Part shown: positions 24,159-34,991 of the stretch, piece by piece
Position numbering within the stretch: the first letter of the stretch is position 1
How the letters are laid out: each line of letters opens with the position of its first letter
NCBI GenBank assembly: GCA_041402045.1
Contig: JAWKSZ010000029.1
Coordinates: 16,145-80,144, forward strand
DNA: 64,000 nt
Origin: JAGQRJ01 sp041402045
GTDB taxonomy: Bacteria > Planctomycetota > J058
Direction: 5' to 3'
Program-made: the position numbers and the translations under genes
The notes under the pieces: model-generated
The model's database searches: none
What the model was told of the DNA's origin: nothing
Seen by the model: the letters and a program-made list of their open reading frames with translations, nothing else

Positions 24159-25289
24159 GTGGGCGCGACCCTATCCACAGTGGACTCCCTCGACGCGCTG
24201 GGCGCGCGCGCGCGCACGCCCCGCAGCCAGGACGCCCTGGGTCGCCTGGAGAAGCTGGCCAAGAAGCGCGTGGGCCGCGAGGGCCCGTCCCTGGCGCGGA
24301 TCGCCGCGAGCGCGGCGCTGCGCTTCGACGACTGGCTGGTCCCCGAGGAATACAGCGTCGGCTACCACACCCCGCTGTGGGAGGCCCTGAGCGAGGCCGA
24401 GCGCCTGGCGCTCAACCACTGGGTCTACTGCCTGCACTACAACAAGATCGTGCGCGGCGAGCGCATGGCGCTGGTGGCGAACTACCTGTTCGCCGACGCG
24501 ATCGAGGCCCAGGCGCCCCACGTGGCCGCGCTCCTGCGCCACGAGGCCGAGGAGGAGCGCGACCATATCGCCGCCTTCTCCCGGACCACGAGCCGGATCT
24601 ACGCGCACTACGGCGTGCCCGGGCGCTTCACCGGCGACAAGCGCGGCCACGTCTACGTGCGCAACCGCCTGGTCGTGGGCTGGTTGCTCCGGACCTTCGG
24701 CGTCGACTTCATCGCGACCTACTTCACCGGGCGCGGGATCGCGAACCACCTGGGCAAGGGCTACGAGCTCCCGCTCTGCCGCTACCGCACCTCGAACGCC
24801 GCGGTGCAGGAGCTCTCCCTGCTCCACACCCAGGACGAGAGCAACCACATGGCGGCCTCGCACCTGATCACCGCGGCCAGCCCCGAGTGCCTCCCGGTGC
24901 ACCGGCGCTCGCCCTGGAACCGCGCCGGCGCGCGGCTGGTGCTCAAGGCCACCGCGGTCATGACCTTCTCCGAGGCGATCGTGGAGCGCGTGCACCGCGA
25001 GGCGACCCTCGGCGCGCTGTGCTGCATGCGCGTGTTCGACGGGCGCTCGACCGCGTTCCTGCGCGAGCTGGTCCGCGCGCACTACGCCCAGCCCACCGGG
25101 ATCCAGCGCTCGATCAACACCCAGCTCGCGCGCTCCACGGAGCGGCTGCTCGCCGGGGCGGCCCTCGAGCCCGCCGACCGCGCGCTGTGGGCGGAGACCC
25201 TGGTGCGCAACCAGGGCCACCTGCGCTTCCTGGGCGACGACGTCGCCCGGGGCTGGGCAGGCGGGGGCGCGCCTCAGTCCCGGCTGTAG
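24159..25289 (+). CDS. AurF-like diiron N-oxygenase family protein
   Basis: 376 aa. A ferritin-like diiron set is visible: E101 (VRGERMA), E133xxH136 (EEERDHIAAF), H223xxxE227xxH230 (LLHTQDESNHMAAS). This is the ligand pattern of AurF-type arylamine N-oxygenases. AurF-like proteins oxidise amines or act in related oxygen chemistry; the substrate here is unknown. GTG 24159 with AGGAGG upstream is the start. The 3' end overlaps by 16 bases the end of the convergent carbon-nitrogen hydrolase. Confidence 0.75.
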   Translation: MGATLSTVDSLDALGARARTPRSQDALGRLEKLAKKRVGREGPSLARIAASAALRFDDWLVPEEYSVGYHTPLWEALSEAERLALNHWVYCLHYNKIVRGERMALVANYLFADAIEAQAPHVAALLRHEAEEERDHIAAFSRTTSRIYAHYGVPGRFTGDKRGHVYVRNRLVVGWLLRTFGVDFIATYFTGRGIANHLGKGYELPLCRYRTSNAAVQELSLLHTQDESNHMAASHLITAASPECLPVHRRSPWNRAGARLVLKATAVMTFSEAIVERVHREATLGALCCMRVFDGRSTAFLRELVRAHYAQPTGIQRSINTQLARSTERLLAGAALEPADRALWAETLVRNQGHLRFLGDDVARGWAGGGAPQSRL

Positions 25290-26203
25290 GTCTCGGGGCG
25301 CAGGTCGCGGCGCAGGTTCCACCCCGAGGGGTCGGGGCGGGTGAGGGTGTCCAGCGCCACGTCCACGATCACCAGCCGCGGGTCCTCGCTCAGGTCGTTG
25401 AGCGGGCCCTCGGGGCCGACGACGTGGCTCTCGCCGAAGAAGGCCTGGTTCCAGGGCGGCTCCTGACCCAGGCGGTTCGAGCCGGCGATCACGATCCGGT
25501 GGCGGCAGGCGTCGACGGCGAACTCCTGGCGCCACATGCGCCGCGACTTCTCGCCGAAGGTCACCGCCGGGGAGACCACGACCTGAGCGCCGTTCTGGGC
25601 CAGGCTGCGCATGACGCCCTCGAAGTGGCGGTCGTAGCAGATCGCGACGCCCACGCGCACCCCCTCGAGCTGGAACACGGGGAAGAAGCGGTTGTCCGAG
25701 ACGTTCGCCGGGCCCTGGACCATGAGCCCGTCGCTGCCGTCGTAGTAGTAGCGCTCGTCGAACACGCCCTGTTCGTTCTGGCCCTGGGGCACGTGCACCT
25801 TGCGGTAGGTCCCGAGGACCTCGCCCTTGGCGTCGATCACGACCGCGGTGTTGAAGCGCTGCCCGCTCTCCGGGTCGAGCTCGTAGATCGGGGCCACGAC
25901 CGCGACCCCCAGCGCCGCCGCGGCGCGGCTCACCGCGCGCACCGTGGGGCCGCGGCGCGCGTCCTCGGCCATGTCGCGCCACACCGGGTGCTGGGTCAGG
26001 GCGAAGTAGGGCCCGTGGAACAGCTCGCCGAAGCACACGAGCTGCGCCCCGCGGCCCTTGGCCCGGCGCAGGAGGTCCAGGTGGTGCTCGACGCAGGCGT
26101 CGCGCAGCTCCGCCAGGCGCGGGCGGACCTCCTCCAGGCGGTCCAGGGGCGGGAGGTCCTGGACGGGGCACACGGTCTGGGTCAGGGCCAGGCGCAGGCT
26201 CAC
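25274..26203 (-). CDS. carbon-nitrogen hydrolase, beta-ureidopropionase-like
   Basis: 309 aa. The nitrilase-superfamily triad is E60 (CFGELFHGPY), K135 (TYRKVHVPQG) and C189 (VAICYDRHFEG). Closest in style to N-carbamoyl-beta-alanine/N-carbamoylputrescine amidohydrolases. Its GTG overlaps the stop of the upstream M20 amidase (GTGA, 26200-26203). The pair suggests hydrolysis of N-carbamoyl or ureido compounds, for example at the end of pyrimidine or hydantoin breakdown; no dihydropyrimidinase gene is in the window. Confidence 0.85.
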   Translation of the reverse strand: MSLRLALTQTVCPVQDLPPLDRLEEVRPRLAELRDACVEHHLDLLRRAKGRGAQLVCFGELFHGPYFALTQHPVWRDMAEDARRGPTVRAVSRAAAALGVAVVAPIYELDPESGQRFNTAVVIDAKGEVLGTYRKVHVPQGQNEQGVFDERYYYDGSDGLMVQGPANVSDNRFFPVFQLEGVRVGVAICYDRHFEGVMRSLAQNGAQVVVSPAVTFGEKSRRMWRQEFAVDACRHRIVIAGSNRLGQEPPWNQAFFGESHVVGPEGPLNDLSEDPRLVIVDVALDTLTRPDPSGWNLRRDLRPETYSRD

Positions 26204-27462
26204 GGGAGCTCCGTCAGCTCGAGGGCGACCCGGAGCAGGGTCGAGATCCCCCGCGCGCACTGCGCGGGGGTCGAGAGCTCGCGGGGGTTGTGGCTGATCC
26301 CGTCGTTCTCCCCGGGCACGAAGATCATGCCCGTGGGGCAGAGCCGGGCGAACTCCTGGGCGTCGTGGCCGGCGCCGGACACGATCGGGGCGTGGCGCAG
26401 GCCCTGAGCGTCGGCCGCGGCGGCGATCCGCGCCTGCACGCCCGGGTCGAAGGGGACGGTCCGGGTGCGCGCGGTCTGGCGCCAGCTCAGCTCGACGCCC
26501 TCGAGCGCGGCGGCGCGGTCGTAGAGCGCGAGGACCTCGGCCTCGACCGCCTCCATGAGCGCGTCGTCGGGGTTGCGCAGGTCCACGGTGCAGGTGCAGC
26601 TCCCGGGGACCACGTTCACCAGGTTCGGGGTGGGGCGGATCGCGCCCATGGTCGCCCGCATCTGGCCGAAGCGCCCGCTGCGGATCAGCTCCCGCAGCCC
26701 GAGGTTGATCCGCGCCGCGGCGACGCCGGCGTCGTGGCGCAGCTCCATGGGGGTCGTGCCCGCGTGGGCCGACTTGCCCACGATCGTGAGCTCGTGCCAG
26801 CTGATCGCCTGCACGCCGGAGACGACGCCGAGCTCCAGGCCCTGCGCCGCGAGCAGCGGGCCTTGCTCGATATGGCACTCGAGGAACGCCGCCGGGGGCG
26901 CGACCTGCTCCGGGGCCTCGCCCAGGAAGCCGATCGCCGCGAGCGCGTCGCGGAGCACGACCCCGTCGCGGTCGGTGAGGCCGTAGGCCTGCTCCAGGGG
27001 GATCCGCCCGGTGGCGACCGCGCTCCCGAGCATGTCGGTGCCGAAGCGGCAGCCCTCCTCGTCGGTGAAGAACGCGACCTCGAGCGGGCGCCGCGTGCGC
27101 ACGCCGGCGTCGTTCAGCGCGCGCACGACCTCCAGCCCGCCTACGACCCCCAGGCAGCCGTCGAAGATCCCCGCGGTGGGCACGCTGTCTATGTGCGAGC
27201 CGAGGAGCACCGGCTCCAGGTCGGCGCTGCCCGCCCGCCGTCCGTAGACGTTGCCGATCCGGTCGACGCGGACCTCGAGGCCCAGCTCGCGCATGACCCC
27301 GGCCACGTGGCGTCGGCCCTCGCCGTCGGCCGGCGTCAGCGCCAGGCGGCACACGCCGCGCAACCCGCTGCGCGGGTCGTCGTAGCTCCCGATCCGGCCC
27401 AGGGTCTGGAGCGCGGCGTAGAGCCGAGCGGGGTCGATCGCGAGCTTCTCGGTGCGCGTCAC
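26200..27462 (-). CDS. Zn-dependent M20-family amidase (hydantoinase/carbamoylase type)
   Basis: 420 aa. Metal and catalytic motifs: LLGSHIDSVPTAGIFDG, FTDEEGCRFGTDMLGS, AFLECHIEQGPLL, then the dimerisation domain (SAHAGTTPMELRHDA) and the C-terminal GAGHDAQEFARLCPTGMIFVP. This matches N-carbamoyl-L-amino-acid hydrolases and related allantoate or ureidoglycolate amidohydrolases. The GTG at 27462 is chosen because the frame upstream belongs to shadow of the kinase gene; no good SD is visible. Coupled to the ureidopropionase-like gene. Confidence 0.85.
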   Translation of the reverse strand: MTRTEKLAIDPARLYAALQTLGRIGSYDDPRSGLRGVCRLALTPADGEGRRHVAGVMRELGLEVRVDRIGNVYGRRAGSADLEPVLLGSHIDSVPTAGIFDGCLGVVGGLEVVRALNDAGVRTRRPLEVAFFTDEEGCRFGTDMLGSAVATGRIPLEQAYGLTDRDGVVLRDALAAIGFLGEAPEQVAPPAAFLECHIEQGPLLAAQGLELGVVSGVQAISWHELTIVGKSAHAGTTPMELRHDAGVAAARINLGLRELIRSGRFGQMRATMGAIRPTPNLVNVVPGSCTCTVDLRNPDDALMEAVEAEVLALYDRAAALEGVELSWRQTARTRTVPFDPGVQARIAAAADAQGLRHAPIVSGAGHDAQEFARLCPTGMIFVPGENDGISHNPRELSTPAQCARGISTLLRVALELTELP

Positions 27463-27512
27463 GGGAGTGAGTATGCCCGACCGCGAGGAGCCGGACGAGC
27501 GAGATTCCAGGA

Positions 27513-29205
27513 TCAGTCCTTCGCGACGCGGGCCCGGACCTCGGGGTCGAGGCGACCCTGGACGCGGAAGCTGTAGCGCCGGGTGCGGGCCTCGGTCACC
27601 GGGACCTCGTCTGCGTAGGTCAGGCGGTAGCTCTCGAAGCGGGTCTCGAGCTCCGGAACCTCGTTCAGGACCTCGGCCTCGCGGTCGTCGACCTGCTCGT
27701 AGTCGTTCCAGCGGCGCCAGGAGTCGTGGGCCAGGCGGAACAGCTCGAGGTCCGCGGCGTCCTCGCGTCGCAGCTCGCCCAGGGGCGTCAGCTCCTCGGC
27801 GTCCACGAGCTCGACCTCCTCGGCGGGGGCGTCGGCGGGGGCGTCGGCGGCCGGCGTCGGCTGGGGGTCTCGGGGCGCGCCGCCGCCCCAGTCGACCTTG
27901 AGCAAGACCCCGGTCACGAGCATGACCCCGCCCAGGAACCAGGCGACCTTGGGGATCTGGAACCCGCCGTAGTCCAGGCTCGCGCCGCTGACCTGAGCCC
28001 GCTGGCGGCGGAGGCGCTCCGCGGCCGCGCGGGCCTCGCGCTCGCGCTGCAGCTCGAGCCGATCCTGGGTGCGCAGCGCGATCACGTCGGCGCCGCAGGC
28101 GGGGCAGGTGGTGCTGCGCAGCGGGCGGTGGCCGCAGCCCGGGCAGCCGTCGCTCGGCGGCGCCGCCGGCTCCTCGGGGATCGCCGCGGTGTGCTTGGCG
28201 AGGGTCGCGCCGGCGCCGGCGCCGGCCGGCGGGGCCCCCGCGCCCCCGGGGGGCGCCGTAGGCCACCGTGGCCGCGTCGCCCCCGGCGTGGCCGCCGGGG
28301 CCCGCGACCCCGCGCAGCCCCACGCGCCAGTCGGCGGCGTCGAGGGCCGCGATCAGCGCCTCGACGCTGGGGAAGCGCTCGCCGGGGGTGGAGGCCAGCG
28401 CCCGGTCGACCACTCGCTCCAGGGCCGGCGGGATCGCGCGCACGTGCTCGCGGACCGAGGGGCGCGGGATCTCGCCGTAGCGCGCCTTCATGACCTTGGT
28501 GAACACCTCCGCCGGGGTCCGCCCCGAGTAGGGCAGCGCGCCGGTGAGGGCCTGGAACAGCATGACCCCCAGGGCGTAGACGTCGGCGCGCTGGTCGACC
28601 CGCGCCGCGTCCTCGAACTGCTCCGGAGGCATGTAGAACGGGGTGCCCAGGCCCACGTTCTTGCCGGTGAGCTCGGGGGCGAGGGTGACCGGCTCGTCGG
28701 GGTCGAGGGTCGCCGGCGCCGGGGCCTCCTCGGCGCCGAGCTCCTTGGCGATCCCGAAGTCGGTGAGGTGCAGCCGCCCCGCGCGGTCGACGAGGAAGTT
28801 CGCGGGCTTGACGTCGCGGTGGACGACGCCGGCGGCGTGGGCCTTGGCCACGAGCCGCGCGGCCTCGTAGACCCGCTCGATCCGCTGCAGCAGCGGGCCG
28901 CGGGTCACGTCGAGGTCGCCAGCGCCGTCGACGAAGTCGATCACCAGGTAGAGCCGTCCGCCGGGGAGCTCGCCCCAGTCGAGGGCGCGCACGATCCCGT
29001 CCTGACGGCCCAGCAGGTTGCCGAGCTTCGCCTCGCGCTTGAGCCGCGCGGCGGCGTCGGTCGCGCCGCGCTCCGGGCTCAGGACCTTGACCGCGACCTC
29101 GGCGTCGAACTTCTCGTCCCGGGCGCGGAACACGACGCCCATGCCACCGCGGCCGATCTCCTCCTGCATGAGGTAGCGGCCGGCGATCTTCGGCGGCACG
29201 TCCAT
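27513..29205 (-). CDS. Ser/Thr protein kinase with zinc ribbon and TM segment, frameshifted
   Basis: The kinase domain is complete in the first frame: GRGGMGVV, EVAVKVLS, VHRDVKPANFL, TDFGIAKE, GTPFYMPPEQ (residues ~8-300). After the DAATVAYGAP segment the frame becomes Arg-rich nonsense, while the next frame continues sensibly with ATLAKHTAAIPEEP, a zinc ribbon (CPGCGHRPLRSTTCPACG), a coiled region, a TM helix (VAWFLGGVMLVTGVLLKV) and a ~100-residue tail to 27513. One extra base in the G/C runs at 28243-28253 explains it. Corrected length is about 563 aa. The uncorrected frame runs open into the M20 amidase, giving a false fusion. Confidence 0.75.
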
Positions 29206-29264
29206 GCGCTCCCCCCTCGGCCCCCAAGGTAGCGGGCGAGGCGGGCCCTGTCTCCGCTCAGGGG

Positions 29265-30236
29265 CTACTTCGCCGGGCCGACCCAGTCGCCCTGGAGCCA
29301 GGTGTAGAGCTCGGGGGTCGTGGTCTCCCCGCCGCGGGTCAGCTCCACGCCTCGGAACACCGGCTCGACGCCCCAGCCGGTGTGGACCGGCTGCGCGTCC
29401 TGGAGGTGGAAGTGCAGGTGCGGCTCGCTGGAGTTCCCGCTGTTGCCGCAGCGCCCGAGGCGCTGGCCGGGCTCGAGCGCGTCCCCGGCGGCGACCTCGA
29501 GCGACCCCGGGATCAGGTGCGCGTAGAGCGCGAAGGTCCCGTCGCCGTGATCCACGAACACTGCGTTGCCGAGGGCCATGTAGCCGTTGAGCTGCCCGGG
29601 GACGTTGTCGGGGACGCCGTCGATCGCGAACACGACGCGGCCAGTCCCAGCGGCGAGGATCGGCTTCCCGTAGCAGTAGTAGTCCTCGTTGCGGGTTCCG
29701 TCGCCCTGGTGGGTCTTGCCCTCGGCGTCGGTGATCCCCAGGTCCGCGGCGCGGCGCTGCTGGGGGTTCGTGACGTGGTAGTTGTCGGCTTCGGTCGCGC
29801 CGCCCCAGGTCACGGTCCAGGTCTCGGCGAAGGGCAGGCGCAGGGGCTGGCTCCGAGCCACCGGCGGCGCCACGATCTCGGGCCGCAGCGAGAGGCCGCT
29901 CAGCCGGCCGGCGTCGTCCCAGCTCACCTGGAGCTGGACCGCGGCCTCGGCGCCGCGCAGGAGGTAGACCGCGCTCGAGCCGCGTTGGGAGCGGCGCTCC
30001 GGGGCCTGGAGCGGCCCCACGGCCTGGTGGACCCGACCGAACAGCGCCTCGAGCTGGGGCAGCGGCAGCGCCGCTCGCAGCTCGGGGGTCGAGGCGCTGT
30101 GCACGGCGGCCGCGCTCTGAGCGTCTATGCCCTCGCGCACGAGGCGCGCGAGGGCGTCGGGGTCGGGGCCGGCCCAGGCGTGGAGCGCCAGGGCCGCGCT
30201 GAGGAGCGCGACCCCGGCCGCGGCCCGTCGGATCAC
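29265..30236 (-). CDS. secreted M23-family metallopeptidase (LytM-like)
   Basis: 323 aa with a signal peptide (residues 1-22). The LytM domain zinc ligands are visible as NYHVTNPQQRRAADLGI (H and D) and SEPHLHFHL (HxH), with the GRVVFAIDGVPD and GNAVFVDHGDGTFALYAHL beta core. Predicted to cut cell-wall peptide bridges or act as a wall-associated endopeptidase. An N-terminal ~110-residue helical domain precedes it. The GTG overlaps the thiolase stop (GTGA, 30233-30236). Confidence 0.85.
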   Translation of the reverse strand: MIRRAAAGVALLSAALALHAWAGPDPDALARLVREGIDAQSAAAVHSASTPELRAALPLPQLEALFGRVHQAVGPLQAPERRSQRGSSAVYLLRGAEAAVQLQVSWDDAGRLSGLSLRPEIVAPPVARSQPLRLPFAETWTVTWGGATEADNYHVTNPQQRRAADLGITDAEGKTHQGDGTRNEDYYCYGKPILAAGTGRVVFAIDGVPDNVPGQLNGYMALGNAVFVDHGDGTFALYAHLIPGSLEVAAGDALEPGQRLGRCGNSGNSSEPHLHFHLQDAQPVHTGWGVEPVFRGVELTRGGETTTPELYTWLQGDWVGPAK

Positions 30237-31492
30237 GAGGGCTTGCGGACGATCGTGACCACGGCGGTGCGGTCGTCGCCGCCCATGTTCTGGGCGAGGC
30301 CGAGGGTCGGGTTGCCGGGGACCTGGTAGTCGCCGCACTGGCCGTGGAGCTGGCGATAGAGCTCGCCGATCTGCTTCACGCCGGTGGCGCCCACCGGGTG
30401 CCCGAAGGCCATGAGCCCGCCGCCGGTGTTGACCGGGATCCGCCCGTCGATCGCCATGGCGCCCTCGTCGATCAGCTTGCGCGCGCCGCCGGGGCCGTCG
30501 GCGAAGCCCAGGGCCTCGACCGCCAGGAGCTGCGCCACGGCGAAGCAGTCGTGGACCTCGGCCACCTGCACGTCCGAGGGCTTCACGCCGGCCTGGGCGT
30601 AGGCGCGGTCGGCGGCGGTCTTGGTTACGTCCATGCGGGTCAGGTCCGCGGGGCCGGTGATCGGCCCGGTGGCCTGGGCGTTGGCGATCACCTCGACGGT
30701 CTGCGCCACGGCGCGGCCGATCTTCTTCAGCCCCTCCTCGGAGCAGAGCACGATCGCCGAGCCGCCGTCGGAGACCTGCGAGCAGTCGCTGACCTTCATG
30801 AACGGCTTGAGCTCCTGGTTGTCCAGGAAGCAGGGGTTCTTGTCGCTGGCCTCGCTCGCGTTGTCGAGGGTCATGTTCACCGTGCGCATGTGGGCGAACG
30901 GGTTCTTGTTGGCGTTCTGGTAGGCGTTGACCACGACCTTGGCCAGCTCGCCCTGCTCGAGGCCGAAGGCCTCCTGGTAGGCCTGCATGCGGCGGGCGAA
31001 CAGCGCGGGGAAGGTGAACGGGTCGATCTCGCGCTGGGTGCGGTAGTGCGCGGCGCGGGCGAGGTAGTCGGCGCCGACCTTGGCGTTCTCGGTGGTTTGG
31101 ACCTCGGCGCCGACCACGAGCACCACGTCGGCCCCGGCCTTGATCGCGTCGACGCCGGCGCTGACCGCCAGCGCGCCGCTGGCGCAGGCGCCCTCGACGC
31201 GCATGCTGGCCACGCCCTCGAGGCCAGGGTGCGCGGCGGCGAGCACGGCGCCCAGGTGGCCCTGGTTGCTGAACAGCTCGCCCACGAAGTTGCCCACGTA
31301 GGCCTTGTCGACCTGGCTCGGCTCGGCGCCGGCGTGCTCGAGGGCGGCCAGCGCGGCGCGGTGGACGTAGTCCTCCAGGCTCGGGTTCTCGCGCGAGCCG
31401 AAGTCGGGGTGCTTCTTCCAGATGAAGTCGGGGTGGAACTTGCCGATGAACGGGGTGTGGGCAGCGCCCGCGACGTAGACCTTGCGGCTCAT
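30233..31492 (-). CDS. thiolase family protein (acetyl-CoA acyltransferase/SCP-x type)
   Basis: 419 aa. The nucleophilic Cys103 lies in VEGACASGALAV; the His block AEVHDCFAVAQLLA and the C-terminal GGGLMAFGHPVGATG complete the active site of the SCP-x/non-decarboxylating thiolase group. Likely acts in beta-oxidation or acyl-CoA condensation. AGGAGG precedes the ATG. It is the first gene of a unit with the M23 peptidase, and the two have no obvious functional link. Confidence 0.85.
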   Translation of the reverse strand: MSRKVYVAGAAHTPFIGKFHPDFIWKKHPDFGSRENPSLEDYVHRAALAALEHAGAEPSQVDKAYVGNFVGELFSNQGHLGAVLAAAHPGLEGVASMRVEGACASGALAVSAGVDAIKAGADVVLVVGAEVQTTENAKVGADYLARAAHYRTQREIDPFTFPALFARRMQAYQEAFGLEQGELAKVVVNAYQNANKNPFAHMRTVNMTLDNASEASDKNPCFLDNQELKPFMKVSDCSQVSDGGSAIVLCSEEGLKKIGRAVAQTVEVIANAQATGPITGPADLTRMDVTKTAADRAYAQAGVKPSDVQVAEVHDCFAVAQLLAVEALGFADGPGGARKLIDEGAMAIDGRIPVNTGGGLMAFGHPVGATGVKQIGELYRQLHGQCGDYQVPGNPTLGLAQNMGGDDRTAVVTIVRKPS

Positions 31493-31623
31493 GCAGCCTC
31501 CTGAGGCCGGGATTGTAAGGCCTCCGCGCGATCGCGCCGCCCCGGCGAGGGGTTTTGTGGCTCTCGGATCTCGCGGCTGCGTCCCCCGTACGCCCGTGCT
31601 ACCGTGAGGCAAGCGAGTTCGAG

Positions 31624-32580
31624 ATGGACCCCGCAACCGAGCTACCTCGCCGGGTCTGGCGCGTCGTGCCAGCGGTCTTCGCCGTCCAAGCGGCGTGCGC
31701 CCTGGCTGTACTCGCGGGGCAAATCGCCTGGGACCCCTCCCTCGAGTTCTGGGTCGTGGGTGACCTCGGCGCCGTCCTCGAGCGCCCCTGGACCTTGCTG
31801 ACCCACGGCTTCTTGCACCGGCACTACCTCGAGTTCCTGCTCGGGGCGACGGTGCTCCTGCTCGCCGGCCCTGCGGTCGAGGAGGCCCTGGGCAGCCTGC
31901 GCTTCCTCCTGCTCTACGCCTGCTCCCTGGTCGGGGTGGGGCTCGTGCACGCCCTCCTCGCGACCGCCGCGCCCGACGTGGTGGGTCCGCTGTTCAGCGG
32001 ATCCCTGGGGGCCTCGGCGGCCCTGCTCTCGGCGTATCTCTTGGTGTACCCAGGCGACCGCGTGGCCAACGTGCCGGGGCCCGTGGCCTACGTGCTGTGC
32101 GCGGTGGCCCTGGTCGGCGTCGCGCGCTACGTCGGGTGGGACATGGCGCGGGGCTACCAGGATCGCGTCGCCGAGGCGCGCAACGACGCCTACGGCGGCG
32201 AGAACGTCTCGGCCGCAGAGCGGGTCGACCTCCTGTGGTCGGCCCAGGGCTGGGTGCAGCTCCGCCCGGACCTGAGCACCACGCCGTGGGGCTTTCCGCT
32301 GGGGGTGCTGATCCTGGGGCTGTGCACCGGGCTGCGTCGCGCCGAGGAGCGGGTCCGCCTGAACCTGGGGATCCGTCAGCTCGAGGGCGAGGTCCACGCG
32401 CGAGCTCGCGTCGAAACGTTGCTCGAGAAGATCGCGATCCAGGGGCGCGAGTCGTTGACGCGCGAGGAGTTGCGCTTCCTCACCCGCGCCAGCAAGCGCT
32501 ACTACCAGCGCAAGACCAGCACCCGCGTGCCCGCGGGGCCCCGCCCGCGCAGCCCCGTGGGCGATCCCACCGCCGAGTAG
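31624..32580 (+). CDS. rhomboid-like membrane protein, probably proteolytically inactive
   Basis: 318 aa with about six hydrophobic segments. PWTLLTHGFLHRHYLEFLLGA and FLLLYACSLVGVGLVHALL match the rhomboid L1 and TM3 region, and the C-terminal VETLLEKIAIQGRESLTREE matches the small helical domain that follows many rhomboids (ILDKI..G..SLT.EE). The catalytic GxSG of TM4 reads SGSLGASAAL, and I see no His in the last segment (GFPLGVLILGLCTG), so it looks like a pseudorhomboid. ATG 31624 is the first good start; its SD is weak. Confidence 0.65.
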   Translation: MDPATELPRRVWRVVPAVFAVQAACALAVLAGQIAWDPSLEFWVVGDLGAVLERPWTLLTHGFLHRHYLEFLLGATVLLLAGPAVEEALGSLRFLLLYACSLVGVGLVHALLATAAPDVVGPLFSGSLGASAALLSAYLLVYPGDRVANVPGPVAYVLCAVALVGVARYVGWDMARGYQDRVAEARNDAYGGENVSAAERVDLLWSAQGWVQLRPDLSTTPWGFPLGVLILGLCTGLRRAEERVRLNLGIRQLEGEVHARARVETLLEKIAIQGRESLTREELRFLTRASKRYYQRKTSTRVPAGPRPRSPVGDPTAE

Positions 32581-32594
32581 CTCGTCCGCGCTCC

Positions 32595-32644
32595 GGAAGC
32601 GAGCAGGGCGACCCGTGTGAGGGTCGCCCTGGGTGTGCGCTTCC
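32595..32644. terminator. bidirectional terminator between convergent genes
   Basis: The inner stem CAGGGCGACCC/GGGTCGCCCTG (32604-32614 with 32621-32631, loop GTGTGA) is nested in an outer GGAAGCG/CGCTTCC pair (32595-32601, 32638-32644). It lies between the rhomboid-like gene and the HU gene, which end facing each other. Confidence 0.65.
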
Positions 32645-32679
32645 GCGCGGTGTGCGTTCGCGCGCGGTTCGCGCCGGCG

Positions 32680-33189
32680 CTAGCTGGTGAAGAAGGGTCG
32701 CGGCGGCGGCGAGGGCGGCGGCGAGGTGGCCGGCGGCGGCGGAGGCGGCGGGGGCGCAGCCGGGGACGACGAGGGCATCGTAAACGGCTTGGGCTGAGGC
32801 GCTGGCGTCGACGCCGCGGGGGCGGGCGGGGTCGCCGTGGCCGCCGGGGTCGGCGTGGCCGGGGCGGCGGGCCCGTCGTCTTCCTTGGTGCCGTCGTCGG
32901 GGATCGTGTTGGCGACGCGCGCCTTCATGACCTTGCCGGGCTTGAAGCTCACCACGGTCTTCTCGGGCACCTGGACCTGCGCACCAGTCTTGGGGTTACG
33001 CGCGATCCGCGGCTTGCGGCGCTTGAGCTCGAAGATCCCGAACTCGCGGAACTCGATCCGGTTGCCGCGGGAGAGCTCGTCGATGATCTGGTTCATGAAG
33101 ACTTGGACGAGCTGAGCGGTTTGGGTCGTGGTCAGACCGTGGCGCTCGCTGACGGTCTTCACGATTTCCTTTTTGCTAACCGTTGCCAC
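32680..33189 (-). CDS. HU/IHF-family DNA-binding protein with long proline-rich tail
   Basis: 169 aa. Residues 1-95 are a standard HU/IHF fold: MATVSKKEIVKTVSERHGL, IEFREFGIFELKRRKPRIARNPKTG and VVSFKPGKVMKARV, with the DNA-intercalating Pro in the arm. The remaining ~75 residues are an Ala/Pro/Ser/Thr-rich, low-charge tail with a run of eight prolines. HU tails in other bacteria are usually Lys-rich, so this one is unusual and might mediate protein contacts. GTG 33189 has GGAGG at ideal distance. About 140 bases upstream are relatively A/T-rich and hold its promoter. Confidence 0.9.
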   Translation of the reverse strand: MATVSKKEIVKTVSERHGLTTTQTAQLVQVFMNQIIDELSRGNRIEFREFGIFELKRRKPRIARNPKTGAQVQVPEKTVVSFKPGKVMKARVANTIPDDGTKEDDGPAAPATPTPAATATPPAPAASTPAPQPKPFTMPSSSPAAPPPPPPPPATSPPPSPPPRPFFTS

Positions 33190-33330
33190 GATAAAGCCTC
33201 CGGTAGGTTCTCTTGCAACCTTACCAATCCACCCCACCGACGTAAAGCTCTTGAAGACAGCTTTTTGAGCGCACGGCCAGGGGTTGCCTGCGGGCCGCTC
33301 AGGGCCCAGGGCTACTCGCTCTATAAGGAT

Positions 33331-34947
<1,617 letters not shown>

Positions 34948-34991
34948 CCTGGGAGTGTAACCCCGCCCGCGGCCGCGTTCATGGGGGTCGC

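Noticed and set aside
26200..29205. A 1,001-aa kinase-M20 amidase fusion
   Set aside because: The middle is Arg-rich frame shadow; the true kinase C-terminus (zinc ribbon, TM) is in the next frame, and the amidase has its own start.
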